Assembly (NCBI GenBank): GCA_030272585.1
Contig: BSYQ01000003.1
Coordinates: 7,750,001-7,814,000 of the forward strand
Reading direction: 5' to 3'
DNA: 64,000 nt
Source of the DNA: Bryopsis sp. KO-2023
Taxonomy: Eukaryota > Chlorophyta > Ulvophyceae > Bryopsidales > Bryopsidaceae
Each line of letters starts with the position of its first letter. The first letter of the stretch is position 1. Below are positions 45,983 to 58,525 of this stretch, piece by piece. A model generated the notes under the pieces. That model saw only the letters and a program-made list of their open reading frames with translations. It was not told the origin of the DNA and ran no database searches. The position numbers and the translations under genes are program-made.

Positions 45983-47707
45983 TCTGATATGCTGCAGAAG
46001 GGTTTGATTAAGCCTAGTTGTAGTCCGTGGGGTGCACCAATCTTGTTTGTTCCCAAACCGGATGGTACTCGACGGATGTGTATCGACTATAGAGGCTTAA
46101 ATAAGTTGACGATCAGGAATCAATATCCACTACCAAGGATAGATGATCTCCTTGATCAACTTCAAGGTTCGAAGTTCTTTTCGGCCTTAGATTTGAAAGC
46201 AGAGTATTGGCAACTTCGAGTGAAGGAGTCAGACCAACCGAAGACTGCTTTCAAAACCCCATTCGGTCTGTATGAATACAAAGTGCTTCCAATGGGCTTG
46301 ACGAATGCACCTGCAATATTCCAGACTTGGATGAATCGGGTATTCTCGGGTATGATTGGGAAGTCGGTCCTAATATACCTCGATGACATACTTGTATTCA
46401 GCAAAACTCCGGAGGAACATGTGCAACATTTGCGAGCGGTGATGAAACGCTTGCGTGAGCACAAAATGCTCTTGAAGAGATCAAAATGTGATTTCTTTAA
46501 GAAAGAGCTTCACTATCTTGGATTTGTTATAAATCAAGATGGTATTTCCGCTGATAAGAGGAAAACAGAGAAAGTAGTAGAGTGGCCAGTCCCAAAGAAC
46601 GTTGCGGAATTGCGTTCATTTTTAGGGCTCTCTAACTATTTCCGGAGATTTGTGCAAGGTTACAGCAAGCTTGTAGCCCCACTCACAAATTTACTTAGGA
46701 AGGGTAAAGAGTGGAGTTGGACCGAGGATTGTCAAAGAGGCTTTGATGGTGTTAAAGAGAATTTAACACATGCACCTTGTTTGGCAATGCCTAACTTCGA
46801 AAAGGATTTTGAAGTTATCGCAGATGCTTCGGATTATGCGATCGGTGCAATCTTGTTGCAAGAGGAACATCCTATAGCTTTTGAAAGTCGAAAGTTATCA
46901 GGAGCCCAACTTAACGGGAGCATAGGTGACAAGGAAATGTTCGCCGTAGTGCATGCTCTTAAGTTGTGGCGATGCTACCTGGATGTGCGTGTGTTTAAGG
47001 TGGTGTGTGATCACCAGCCTAACACATATTTCCATTCCCAGGAAACTCTCTCTCGAAGGTCGGCACGTTGGCTCGAAGTCCTCCAGGGGTTCCGGTTCGA
47101 GTGGGAATACAGGCCGGGACGGACGAACGTGGCAGACCCCTTGTCACGATATCCGTCGTATTCTCAGCAGATCGGAATACTCTCGGAGCTGGGAGGTGGC
47201 CAGAAACGACCAACTTGGAATGGGGATCCGTCCTCGCCCCGGCCCGGTACGTCGATGCTAAAAAAGAGATTGACTGAGGGGATCACTAGGGATGAGTGGT
47301 TTGAAACCGAAGATGTCGCCGCTTCAGGTTGTCAAAAGCACTCAGGCCTGTGGTGGAATGGTGCACGAGTAGTAGTACCAAACTGGGATAGTCTTAGAGA
47401 AGACATCCTACATGATAGCCATGCAAGTGTATATGCAGGACATTTTGGGATCCGCAAGACCCAAAGAACAGTCTTAAAATACTTTTGGTGGCCTGGCGTA
47501 GAGGGAGATATCGCAAACTTCGTAAAAGGGATGCGATGCATGTCAAAGGAACAAACACCGTCGCGGCAAGGTGCCTGGTCCTTTGCAACCTTTACGTATT
47601 CCTGATGGTCGATGGGAATCGGTTTCAATGGATTTGATTACTGATTTGCCTAAATCAGGAGCGGAAGCATTTGATGCCATCTTAGTTTTTGTGGATCGAC
47701 TCACAAG
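45982..47707 (+). pseudogene. sense RT-RNase H-integrase fragment, frameshifted (copy 2)
   Basis: Tandem duplicate of 34915-36640 with the same one-base insertion (near 47530), so the frameshift predates the duplication. Confidence 0.85.
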
Positions 47708-47721
47708 GTCCGAAACCAAAT
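47708..47721 (-). other. candidate primer-binding site (copy 2)
   Basis: Same sequence and position relative to its LTR as 36641-36654. Confidence 0.5.
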
Positions 47722-47988
47722 TGTTAGACTTGGGGGTGCAAGTCTAAGAAGAGCTAAAAACTAAAACTTCTGAGTCCATGACCTTGAAGCCCATTAATAC
47801 CATGACCCCCAAGGATCCTAGCGTCCCCGCATGGTACCTAGGACAACCATCCTAGGTGGGCACCCGACATAGGTCTAGTCATCATGACTAGACCTGACTC
47901 ACATGTCCACGTCAGCATGACTACGCATGACTGTACATGACTGTACATGACTGGACCTGACTGGATGTAGCTCTTAACATTCCTAACA
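47722..47988 (-). repeat. chromovirus LTR C (copy 2, antisense)
   Basis: Tandem duplicate of 36655-36921. It is joined to the truncated antisense gag-pol at 47989. Confidence 0.93.
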
Positions 47989-50900
47989 CTACTACTCGTG
48001 CACCATTCCACCACAGGCCTGAGTGCTTTTGACAACCTGAAGCGGCGACATCTTCGGTTTCAAACCACTCATCCCTAGTGATCCCCTCAGTCAATCTTTC
48101 CCCAAGCATCGACGTACCGGTCCGGGGCGAGGACGGATCCCCTTTCCAAGTTGGTCGTTTCTGGCCACCTCCCAGCTCCGAGAGTATTCCGATCTGCTGA
48201 GAATACGACGGATATCGTGACAAGGGGTCTGCCACGTTCGTCCGTCCCGGCCTGTATTCCCACTCGAACCGGAACCCCTGGAGGACTTCGAGCCAACGTG
48301 CCGACCTTCGAGAGAGAGTTTCCTGGGAATGGAAATATGTGTTAGGCTGGTGATCACACACCACCTTAAACACACGCACGTCCAAGTCGCATCGCCACAA
48401 CTTAAGAGCATGTACTACAGCGAACATTTCCTTGTCCCCTATGCTCCAATTAAGTTGGGCTCCTGATAACTTTCGACTTTCAAAAGCTATCGGATGTCCC
48501 TCTTGCAACAAGATTGCACCGATCGCGTAATCCGAAGCATCCGCGACAACTTCAAAATCTTTTTCGAAGTTAGGCATTGCCAAACAAGGTGCATGTGTTA
48601 AATTCTCTTTAACACCATCAAATCCTCTTTGACAATCCTCGGTCCAACTCCACTCTTTACCCTTCCTAAGTAAATTTGTGAGTGGGGCTACAAGCTTGCT
48701 GTAACCTTGCACAAATCTCCGGAAATAGTTAGAGAGCCCTAAAAATGAACGCAATTCCGCAACGTTCTTTGGGACTGGCCACTCTACTACTTTCTCTGTT
48801 TTCCTTTTGTCAGCGGAAATACCATCTTGATTTATAACAAATCCAAGATAGTGAAGCTCTTTCTTAAAGAAATCACATTTTGATCTCTTCAAGAGCATTT
48901 TGTGCTCACGCAAGCGTTTCATCACGGCTCGCAAATGTTGCACATGTTCCTCCGGAGTTTTGCTGAATACAAGTATGTCATCGAGGTATATTAGGACCGA
49001 CTTCCCAATCATACCCGAGAATACTTGATTCATCCAAGTCTGGAATACTGCAGGTGCATTCGTCAAGCCCATTGGAAGCACTTTGTATTCATACAGACCG
49101 AATGGGGTTTTGAAAGCAGTCTTCGGTTGGTCTGACTCCTTCACTCGAAGTTGCCAATACCCTGCTTTCAAATCTAAGGCCGAAAAGAACTTCGAACCTT
49201 GCAGTTGATCAAGGAGATCATCTATCCTTGGTAGTGGATACTGATTCCTGATCGTCAACTTATTTAAGCCTCTGTAGTCGATACACATTCGTCGAGTACC
49301 ATCTGGTTTGGGAACAAACAAGATTGGTGCACCCCACGGACTACAACTAGGCTTAATCAAACCCTTCTGCAGCATATCAGAGACTTGCTCCTCAATCTCT
49401 TTTCTTTCTCCCGGTGTGTAACGAAACATTGGTCTATGTACCGGTTTCGCTCCAGGGACAAGATCAATTGCTGCATCCTCTTCTCGAGATGGAGGGCATT
49501 CCGCCAACTCATCTGAGAATCTGTCTTTATACTCATCTAACAGACTTTCCAGCTCTGTTTGATATGAAGACACTCGAGGATTTTTGGGCAATTCGGGTAC
49601 CCCAGATTCCTCCCCCTCAAAAGGGTTCGGGACCTCCCGAACTATAACCAGAAAAGGACATAACTCCGTATTACGGAGTTGTCTTCGAGCTTGGGCTATA
49701 CTCAACAAGGGATTGATCCGTGCATTAGGCGGACTAGGGGCACGCACAACCAAATTAGGTCGTATCGTGAGTCGGTTTCCCCGTGTAGCTAGAACCGAAG
49801 CACTACCAGTAGAAAAATTCATCAGTACTCGGTGATTGCATAACCACACATCCCCGAGGTACAAATCAAAATGCTTTGTAGTGATAACTTGACACTCGAT
49901 CTTCATCCGCAAGCCTTGCAAACGCAAGTTAATCGAGGTTATCCCTACAATATCCAATGGAGTTCCATCGGCCATTTCGATTTTGGTACCTTGCTTACAT
50001 CTGTAACTAAGCCCTGTACTTTCGCAGAAATGCTTAGAGATATAAGCGTAGCCAGCGGCGCCAGAATCTAACAGAATCTGACCAGGGGAACCAGAAATCA
50101 AACCTTTGAACGACATTGACATTCTGAGATTACAATCCTCTCCTGGAATTGAGTTACCGGGTAACTCCGCTGTAGGTGGATCGTAATATATATCAACGGG
50201 CCAAAGAAGACCTGGTGCTTTACCGCTGCTAAGAGCAAACAATTTTGCTCCTTTTCGATATTGTGCAATCAATCGCATTTGATTGATTTCCTTTTGTCTA
50301 ACTGCCATATTATGAGGGATTAATAGACAGCAACTCGTAGTAGAAGGTGACTCTTTCTTGCAAGCAAAATAATGCCTTAAGAATTCATTCAAATTCTTTC
50401 GTCCAGGGTCCATCCAAACATGATGTCCTGCCACTGACGATGCAAGAAACTCTTGTCCAGTGCAAAACTTTTTACAAATCGCAAATCTTTCATCATTAGT
50501 AGATGAGTCAAAAGTGAACTCTCTACTTGCATTCTGCAAACGATGAAGTTCCGATTTTAAAAGTTGCATTCCAGAGATGCAATCGTTCTCCGGCACCTTC
50601 TCTTCTTTACTAGGCATAGGATCTTGGGCGTCCCCAATGGGATCGACGTCCAAATCAACCTCACCACATCGGATAGAGTCATCATTTCTGTCAACAGACA
50701 TAACCTGGTCAGGGTCATTCTCCACAGAAATATCCGATTTGTTCTCGGGCTTCGTAATATCCGTATCCATCGGATCAAATATTACATCTTTCGGATCTGA
50801 GTTTTTCGATATCTCCTTTCGAGATAACCCAGATGCAAGAACTTCTATACTAGGAAGTTCTTTCCCGAAACAAGCGAGACTCTTCCGTACCTTTCCAGTA

Positions 50901-51771
50901 TCACACACATGACCTGGAGAATAAGATGCTCCACATCTGAAACAAAGGTTCGCGGCCTTGCGCCGTTCCCACTCTTTCTGGGTAAGACCCGCAGGAAAAG
51001 ATGTTTTACCAACTTTACTCTTACGAGTCTGTTGAGAACTACCACCAAATCTCGGTGAAAAACTCGGCATCATTCGGTTTTTCTTCCGATTAACCGGATA
51101 CACCTTTCCTTTTTCTTCTTTCCGAGATCGCTTTGATCCAACGGTACTCTCCTCCTTTTCTTTGGCACCTTTTTCCAATACTGGGTATCGCTCATCATGC
51201 GATACTCCTTTTGCCAATACATGGGTACGGAATTCCTCATATGAAGTCCATTCATGACCCGAAGTATCAGTGGCAACCGCTTCCTTCAACACTCCATGGA
51301 GGTTGCGGTGTAAGAACCAAATTTTTGAAATACTATCAATTTTGGTCTTACGAAGAGTGAAATATGTGTCCATTTGGCGCACATATTCTCCAGTATTGCA
51401 TCGCCGGTTAATGTGGTCTTTGAATGTGGACAGTTTTTGCGTCACCGCATATTCGGTGGCCAACTCACCAAAACTTCCATCATCCATAGCAACACACATT
51501 TCCTCCCAAGTCAGGTTTCCTCCAGAAATTTTCTCTTCCCCGACTCGAGCGATGAGGTGCTTGATTCCCTTGGGTCCCAAGAATGTTGGTCCAATCCGAC
51601 CCCATTCTTCTCGAGGAACCCCCTCGGCAATCCAAAAGATCTCCAAAATGACCTTATGTTCTTTCCAAGGACATTGGCCATCAAATTTATCAGGCTTGGC
51701 CGTGGAAGACTTTTTACTTCCCGACCCTACAGAAGTACTACCCTTTCTGGTAGCCACTTCTCGTTTGCAAG
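47989..51771 (-). CDS. chromovirus Gag-Pol, longest copy, intron retained, both ends cut
   Basis: It reads leftward from gag (EVATRKGSTSVGSGSKKS, PDKFDGQCPWKEHKVILEIF) through the zinc knuckle CFRCGASYSPGHVC, an acidic linker, protease LLDSGAAG, RT IYLDDILVFS and RNase H. It ends before the integrase at WWNGARVVV. Gag and Pol are one continuous frame here. The 203-nt segment 50688-50890 within it has GT and AG ends and is absent from the two tandem gag copies. Several residues differ from the tandem copies, so it is an older or separate lineage. Neither a natural start nor an integrase is present. Confidence 0.9.
50688..50890 (-). other. putative retained intron in gag-pol (203 nt)
   Basis: On the minus strand it starts GTACGGAAG after GGAAAG and ends GTTGACAG before AAATGATGAC. 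The copies at 27687-28091 and 38754-39158 lack exactly this interval, giving GGAAAG joined to AAATGA. The length is not a multiple of three, and its removal places TGA two codons after the junction. Unspliced RNA would encode Gag-Pol; spliced RNA would encode Gag alone. Confidence 0.75.
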
Positions 51772-53279
51772 GCCTTCCTAAGCACCTCGTAAGCGATAGA
51801 GATCCTAGGTGGACTTCAAAGTTCTTTAGAGAGCTTTGTAAGACCTTAGGGGTCACTCAAGCATTGTCGACAGCTTTTCATCCACAGAGTGATGGACAGA
51901 CTGAAGCAATGAATAGGATCCTCGAAGATACCTTACGGCATTTCGTAGGACCTCGTCAAAGAGATTGGAGTGACTTATTGCCAGTGGTAGAGTTTGCCTT
52001 GAACAACTCTAAGTCGATGGCTACTGGTGAAACACCGTTCTTCTTGAACTACGGTAGAGATCCGTGGACACCATTAACGGTACAACTTCCATCCAAGACA
52101 TCTAATGTCATGGGTCCTGGAGGTCTAAGTAGACAAAGGACACAAATTGGAGTACCGGCGGTGAAGAAGATGACTGAAGACATTCGTGAGGCGATTGTCA
52201 AAGCAAAGCGGTGTTTGGAAAGTGCTCAGCAAAGGATGAAGACTCATGCCGATGTGCGTAGGTGTCCAGTTGATGTTCAAGTAGGCGATATGGTCTTGCT
52301 GGATGCACGACATATCAAATTGAAACACCCTGGATCAAGGAAGTTATTGCCACGTTGGTTGGGTCCTTTTCGTGTTTTGGAAGGTGTCCAAAAACGAAAA
52401 CCGATGGCAGAACAGGTAGCATTCCGGTTGGAATTGCCTGATTCGCTTCCTATTCATCCAGTCTTTCATGCTTCTTTACTTAAGAGGTATTGGTCGCATG
52501 GAAAGACACAACCTCCTCCGCCACCTGTGGATATACAGGAAGAATTAGAGTATGAGGTAGAAGACCTCCTCGACTACCGTGAAGTAAAGGTCGGTCGACG
52601 AGTAGTTCCGCAGTACTTGGTAAAGTGGACGGGATACTCACATGAGCACAACTCTTGGGAGCCTGAAGCGAATTTGGAGAACGCTCGGGAGCTGGTAGAG
52701 CAGTACCAGAAGAGAAAGAAATCAACGTTGATTCCCCCTATTCCGGTACGTCGAAGTAGGCGACTTCGTTCGTGACTTGTGTGGGGTAATGTTTCTTCAT
52801 AATCGAGTGTCGATATGAAAAGAGTTCCAGATCTTGTGAACGAGATCAAGTTCTTGTTAAGTGAGGACATGTTTAAGAACATATCTCATTTTCAATGAAC
52901 TAGTGAACTAAATTGAATTTCTCGCTATATTCTATTTTGAACTCGAGTTGGGATCCATTCAAAATGAGAATATAAATGGAAGTAGATGAAGTTGCGAGAC
53001 TTCAGTTGATGTACATTGGTTCGCCACCAGTGTAGAGAAGTGTATGGTCTTGGTAGATCCGAGAAGCACTCCGTGTATGAGAAGGACTCGGATGACCTAT
53101 ATCAGAGTAGGGGCTTATTCTGACGAATACACTTATGATAACATCTCCAAGTTATCGAAACACTTTATATAGTTGAATGATAAGAGTTGGGGTTCGTTGT
53201 GGGACTCTGTATCATTCTATGGGCTATATAGAAGTGAGGAAAGGAGTCTCCAGGAGGAGACTGATTAGGGGGGGAGGTA
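51772..53279 (+). pseudogene. sense 3' fragment: integrase core, chromodomain, 3' UTR
   Basis: It begins inside the integrase at GLPKHLVSDRDPRWTS, is open to the stop at 52775 through the chromodomain, and is followed by 3' UTR and polypurine tract. The join to the antisense gag at 51771 shares the four bases CGTT. Confidence 0.88.
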
Positions 53280-53502
53280 TGTTAGGGATGTTAAGAGCTA
53301 CATCCAGTCAGGTCCAGTCATGTACAGTCATGTACAGTCATGCGTAGTCATGCTGACGTGGACATGTGAGTCAGGTCTAGTCATGATGACTAGACCTATG
53401 TCGGGTGCCCACCTAGGATGGTTGTCCTAGGTACCATGCGGGGACGCTAGGATCCTTGGGGGTCATGGTATTAATGGGCTTCAAGGTCATGGACTCATAA
53501 GT
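53280..53502 (+). repeat. chromovirus LTR (sense), truncated by 45 bp at its 3' end
   Basis: It starts TGTTAGGGAT after the polypurine tract and stops at CATGGACTCATAAGT, where antisense LTR D begins. Confidence 0.88.
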
Positions 53503-53770
53503 TGTTAGACTTGGGGGTGCAAGTCTAAGAAGAGCTAAAAAACTAAAACTTATGAGTCCATGACCTTGAAGCCCATTAATACCATGACCCCCAAGGATCC
53601 TAGCGTCCCCGCATGGTACCTAGGACAACCATCCTAGGTGGGCACCCGACATAGGTCTAGTCATCATGACTAGACCTGACTCACATGTCCACGTCAGCAT
53701 GACTACGCATGACTGTACATGACTGTACATGACTGGACCTGACTGGATGTAGCTCTTAACATCCCTAACA
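53503..53770 (-). repeat. chromovirus LTR D (antisense, complete)
   Basis: It is 268 bp (one extra A in an A run). Together with the truncated sense LTR on the left it forms the centre of a long palindrome. Confidence 0.93.
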
Positions 53771-56700
53771 TTCCTCCCCCCCTAATCAGTCTCCTCCTGG
53801 AGACTCCTTTCCTCACTTCTATATAGCCCATAGAATGATACAGAGCCCCACAACGAACCCCAACTCTTATCATTCAACTATATAAAGTGTTTCGATAACT
53901 TGGAGATGTTATCATAAGTGTATTCGTCAGAATAAGCCCCTACTCTGATATAGGTCATCCGAGTCCTTCTCATACACGGAGTGCTTCTCGGATCTACCAA
54001 GACCATACACTTCTCTACACTGGTGGCGAACCAATGTACATCAACTGAAGTCTCGCAACTTCATCTACTTCCATTTATATTCTCATTTTGAATGGATCCC
54101 AACTCGAGTTCAAAATAGAATATAGCGAGAAATTCAACTTAGTTCACTAGTTCATTGAAAATGAGATATGTTCATAAACATGTCCTCACTTAGCAAGAAC
54201 TTGATCTCGTTCACAAGATCTGGAACTCTTTTCATATCGACACTCGATTATGAAGAAACATTACCCCACACAAGTCACGAACGAAGTCGCCTACTTCGAC
54301 GTACCGGAATAGGGGGAATCAACGTTGATTTCTTTCTCTTCTGGTACTGCTCTACCAGCTCCCGAGCGTTCTCCAAATTCGCTTCAGGCTCCCAAGAGTT
54401 GTGCTCATGTGAGTATCCCGTCCACTTTACCAAGTATTGCGGAACTACTCGTCGACCGACCTTTACTTCACGGTAGTCGAGGAGGTCTTCTACCTCATAC
54501 TCTAATTCTTCCTGTATATCCACAGGTGGCGGAGGAGGTTGTGTCTTTCCATGCGACCAATACCTCTTAAGTAAAGAAGCATGAAAGACTGGATGAATAG
54601 GAAGCGAATCAGGCAATTCCAACCGGAATGCTACCTGTTCTGCCATCGGTTTTCGTTTTTGGACACCTTCCAAAACACGAAAAGGACCCAACCAACGTGG
54701 CAATAACTTCCTTGATCCAGGGTGTTTCAATTTGATATGTCGTGCATCCAGCAAGACCATATCACCTACTTGAACATCAACTGGACACCTACGCACATCG
54801 GCATGAGTCTTCATCCTTTGCTGAGCACTTTCCAAACACCGCTTTGCTTTGACAATCGCCTCACGAATGTCTTCAGTCATCTTCTTCACCGCCGGTACTC
54901 CAATTTGTGTCCTTTGTCTACTTAGACCTCCAGGACCCATGACATTAGATGTCTTGGATGGAAGTTGTACCGTTAATGGTGTCCACGGATCTCTACCGTA
55001 GTTCAAGAAGAACGGTGTTTCACCAGTAGCCATCGACTTAGAGTTGTTCAAGGCAAACTCTACCACTGGCAATAAGTCACTCCAATCTCTTTGACGAGGT
55101 CCTACGAAATGCCGTAAGGTATCTTCGAGGATCCTATTCATTGCTTCAGTCTGTCCATCACTCTGTGGATGAAAAGCTGTCGACAATGCTTGAGTGACCC
55201 CTAAGGTCTTCCAAAGCTCTCTAAAGAACTTTGAAGTCCACCTAGGATCTCTATCGCTTACGAGGTGCTTAGGAAGGCCGTGCAAACGGAAGACCTCAGT
55301 AACGAAGAGTTTCGCCGTTTGTACCGCATCACACGTAGTGTGCGTTGGTACGCATCGCACCATCTTTGTGAGTCGATCCACAAAAACTAAGATAGCGTCA
55401 AATGCTTCCGCTCCTGATTTAGGCAAATCAGTAATCAAATCCATTGAAACCGATTCCCATCGACCATCAGGTATACGTAAAGGTTGCAAAGGACCAGGCA
55501 CCTTGCCGCGTCGGTGTTTGTTCCTTTGACATGCATCGCATCCTTTTACGAAGTTTGCGATATCTCCCTCTACGCCAGGCCACCAAAAGTATTTTAAGAC
55601 TGTTCTTTGGGTCTTGCGGATCCCAAAATGTCCTGCATATACACTTGCATGGCTATCATGTAGGATATCTTCTCTAAGATTATCCCAATTTGGTACTACT
55701 ACTCGTGCACCATTCCACCACAGGCCTGAGTGCTTTTGACAACCTGAAGCGGCGACATCTTCGGTTTCAAACCACTCATCCCTAGTGATCCCCTCAGTCA
55801 ATCTTTCCCCAAGCATCGACGTACCGGTCCGGGGCGAGGACGGATCCCCTTTCCAAGTTGGTCGTTTCTGGCCACCTCCCAGCTCCGAGAGTATTCCGAT
55901 CTGCTGAGAATACGACGGATATCGTGACAAGGGGTCTGCCACGTTCGTCCGTCCCGGCCTGTATTCCCACTCGAACCGGAACCCCTGGAGGACTTCGAGC
56001 CAACGTGCCGACCTTCGAGAGAGAGTTTCCTGGGAATGGAAATATGTGTTAGGCTGGTGATCACACACCACCTTAAACACACGCACATCCAGGTAGCATC
56101 GCCACAACTTAAGAGCATGCACTACGGCGAACATTTCCTTGTCACCTATGCTCCAGTTAAGTTGGGCTCCTGATAACTTTCGACTTTCAAAAGCTATAGG
56201 ATGTCCCTCTTGCAACAAGATTGCACCGATCGCATAATCCGAAGCATCTGCGATAACTTCAAAATCCTTTTCGAAGTTAGGCATTGCCAAACAAGGTGCA
56301 TGTGTTAAATTCTCTTTAACACCATCAAATCCTCTTTGACAATCCTCGGTCCAACTCCACTCTTTACCCTTCCTAAGTAAATTTGTGAGTGGGGCTACAA
56401 GCTTGCTGTAACCTTGCACAAATCTCCGGAAATAGTTAGAGAGCCCTAAAAATGAACGCAATTCCGCAACGTTCTTTGGGACTGGCCACTCTACTACTTT
56501 CTCCGTTTTCCTTTTGTCAGCGGAAATACCATCTTGATTTATAACAAATCCAAGATAGTGAAGCTCTTTCTTAAAGAAATCACATTTTGATCTCTTCAAG
56601 AGCATTTTGTGCTCACGCAAGCGTTTCATCACGGCTCGCAAATGTTGCACATGTTCCTCCGGAGTTTTGCTGAATACAAGTATGTCATCGAGGTATATTA

Positions 56701-57606
56701 GGACCGACTTCCCAATCATACCCGAGAATACCCGATTCATCCAAGTCTGGAATATTGTAGGTGCATTCGTCAAGCCCATTGGAAGCACTTTGTATTCATA
56801 CAGACCGAATGGGGTTTTGAAAGCAGTCTTCGGTTGGTCTGACTCCTTCACTCGAAGTTGCCAATACTCTGCTTTCAAATCTAAGGCCGAAAAGAACTTC
56901 GAACCTTGCAGTTGATCAAGGAGATCATCTATCCTTGGTAGTGGATACTGATTCCTGATCGTCAACTTATTTAAGCCTCTATAGTCGATACACATCCGTC
57001 GAGTACCATCCGGTTTGGGAACAAACAAGATTGGTGCACCCCACGGACTACAACTAGGCTTAATCAAACCCTTCTGCAGCATATCAGAGACTTGATCTTC
57101 AATCTCTTTTCTTTCACCCGGTGTGTAACGAAACATTGGTCTATGTACCGGTTTCGCTCCAGGGACAAGATCAATTGCTGCATCCTCTTCTCGAGATGGA
57201 GGGCATTCCGCCAACCCATCTGAGAATCTGTCTTTATACTCATCTAACAGACTTTTCAGCTCTGTTTGATATGAAGACACTAGAGGATTTTTGGGCAATT
57301 CGGGTACCCCAGATTCCTCCCCCTCAAAAGGGTTCGGGACCTCCCGAACTAGAACCAAAAAAGGACATAACTCCTTATTACGGAGTTGTCTTCGAGCTTG
57401 GGCTATGCTCAACAAGGGATTGATCCGTGCATTAGGCGGACTAGGGGCACGCACAACCAAATTAGGTCGTATCGTGAGTCGGTTTCCCCGTGTAGCTAGA
57501 ACCGAAGCACTACCCGTAGAAAAATTCATCAGTACTCGGTGATTGCATAACCACACATCCGCGAGGTACAAATCAAAATGCTTTGCAGTGATAACTTGAC
57601 ACTCGA
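53771..57606 (-). pseudogene. antisense chromovirus copy: 3' UTR to protease end
   Basis: The coding part (54275-57606, leftward) is open from [22 protein letters not shown] just after the protease through RT, RNase H, integrase and chromodomain. A Trp replaces the usual Cys in FRELWKTLG of the integrase. The 5' side is cut at about 57606, where a sense integrase fragment starts. The two share CGA. Confidence 0.9.
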
Positions 57607-57722
57607 TGGGAATCGGTTTCAATGGATTTGATTACTGATTTGCCTAAATCAGGAGCGGAAGCATTTGACGCTATCTTAGTTTTTGTGGATCGACTCACAA
57701 AGATGGTGCGATGCGTACCAAC
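57603..57722 (+). pseudogene. short sense integrase fragment
   Basis: About 120 bp covering [20 protein letters not shown] to [11 protein letters not shown], i.e. the first catalytic Asp region. It is followed by a 30-bp scrap of antisense 3' UTR (about 57727-57759) and then 5' leader. Confidence 0.85.
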
Positions 57723-57880
57723 ATCGTACCCACTTCTATATAGCCCATAGAATGATACAAATTTGATCCACGAATGTCAATGTATAGTTGGTACTTTGAT
57801 AAGAACCAATATACATGAGGAAAATTTTGCTGATGGATTGATTTTCCTGCGATGCAGGTTAATCACTAGCCTTCGTTAAG

Positions 57881-58201
57881 ATGTCGAGACCAGACCCTTC
57901 TGGTGAAGAGGACATCACCACCTTAACGGTAGAAGAACTCCAAAATCGGATTGCTTTGATGCAATCTGAACATCAGGCGTTCCGTAAAGAGGTGGATGAC
58001 CGTGAGCGGGAACGTGAAGTGGCTACCAGAAAGGGTAGTACTTCTGTAGGGTCGGGAAGCAAAAAGTCTTCCACGGCCAAGCCTGATAAATTTGATGGCC
58101 AATGTCCTTGGAAAGAACATAAGGTCATTTTGGAGATCTTTTGGATTGCCGAGGGGGTTCTGTGGAGAACTCCAAAGTCGGATTGCTTTAATGCAATCTG
58201 A
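57881..58201 (+). pseudogene. chromovirus gag N terminus with natural start, truncated
   Basis: This is the only gag start in the window: ATG 57881, MSRPDPSGEEDITTLTVEEL, then a coiled helix (RIALMQSEHQAFRKEVDDRE), a basic Ser-rich linker and KFDGQCPWKEHKVILEIFW. It breaks at about 58160 and runs out at 58201. The preceding 57760-57880 is probably the 5' leader. It holds an acceptor-like TTTTCCTGCGATGCAG. Confidence 0.85.
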
Positions 58202-58491
58202 ACATCAGGCGTTCCGTAAAGAGGTCGATGACCGTGAGAGGGAACGAGAAGTGACTACCAGAAGAGGTAGTACTTCTGTAGGGTCGGGAAGTAAAAAGTC
58301 TTCCACGGCCAAACCTGATAAATTTGATGGCCAATGTCCTTGGAAAGAACATAAGGTCATTTTGGAGATCTTTTGGATTGCCGAGGGGGTTCCTCGAGAA
58401 GAATGGGGTCGGATTGGACCAACATTCTTGGGACCCAAGGGAATCAAGCACCTCATCGCTCGAGTTGGGGAAGAGAAAATTTCTGGAGGAA
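58160..58491 (+). pseudogene. second gag N-terminal fragment, tandem to the first
   Basis: It repeats the gag region from RIALMQSEHQAFRKEVDD onward with several base changes and extends further to IKHLIARVGEEKISGGNLT. It comes from a different copy than the fragment before it. It ends at ACCTGACT, shared with the LTR piece that follows. Confidence 0.85.
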
Positions 58492-58525
58492 ACCTGACTG
58501 GATGTAGCTCTTAACATCCCTAACA
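58492..58525 (-). repeat. chromovirus LTR fragment (antisense, last 34 bp)
   Basis: Only the GGATGTAGCTCTTAACATCC-CTAACA end of the LTR remains. It is joined to gag through the shared ACCTGACT and followed by the reversed polypurine tract. Confidence 0.85.

Larger units (their letters stand above)
36922..47988 (+). repeat. 11,067-bp tandem unit, copy 2
   Basis: Direct tandem copy of 25855-36921. Single-base differences seen include 30286 vs 41353 (Leu vs Pro in RNase H) and 36197 vs 47264 (GAG vs AAG). The unit junction is LTR C joined to the antisense integrase. Confidence 0.9.
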
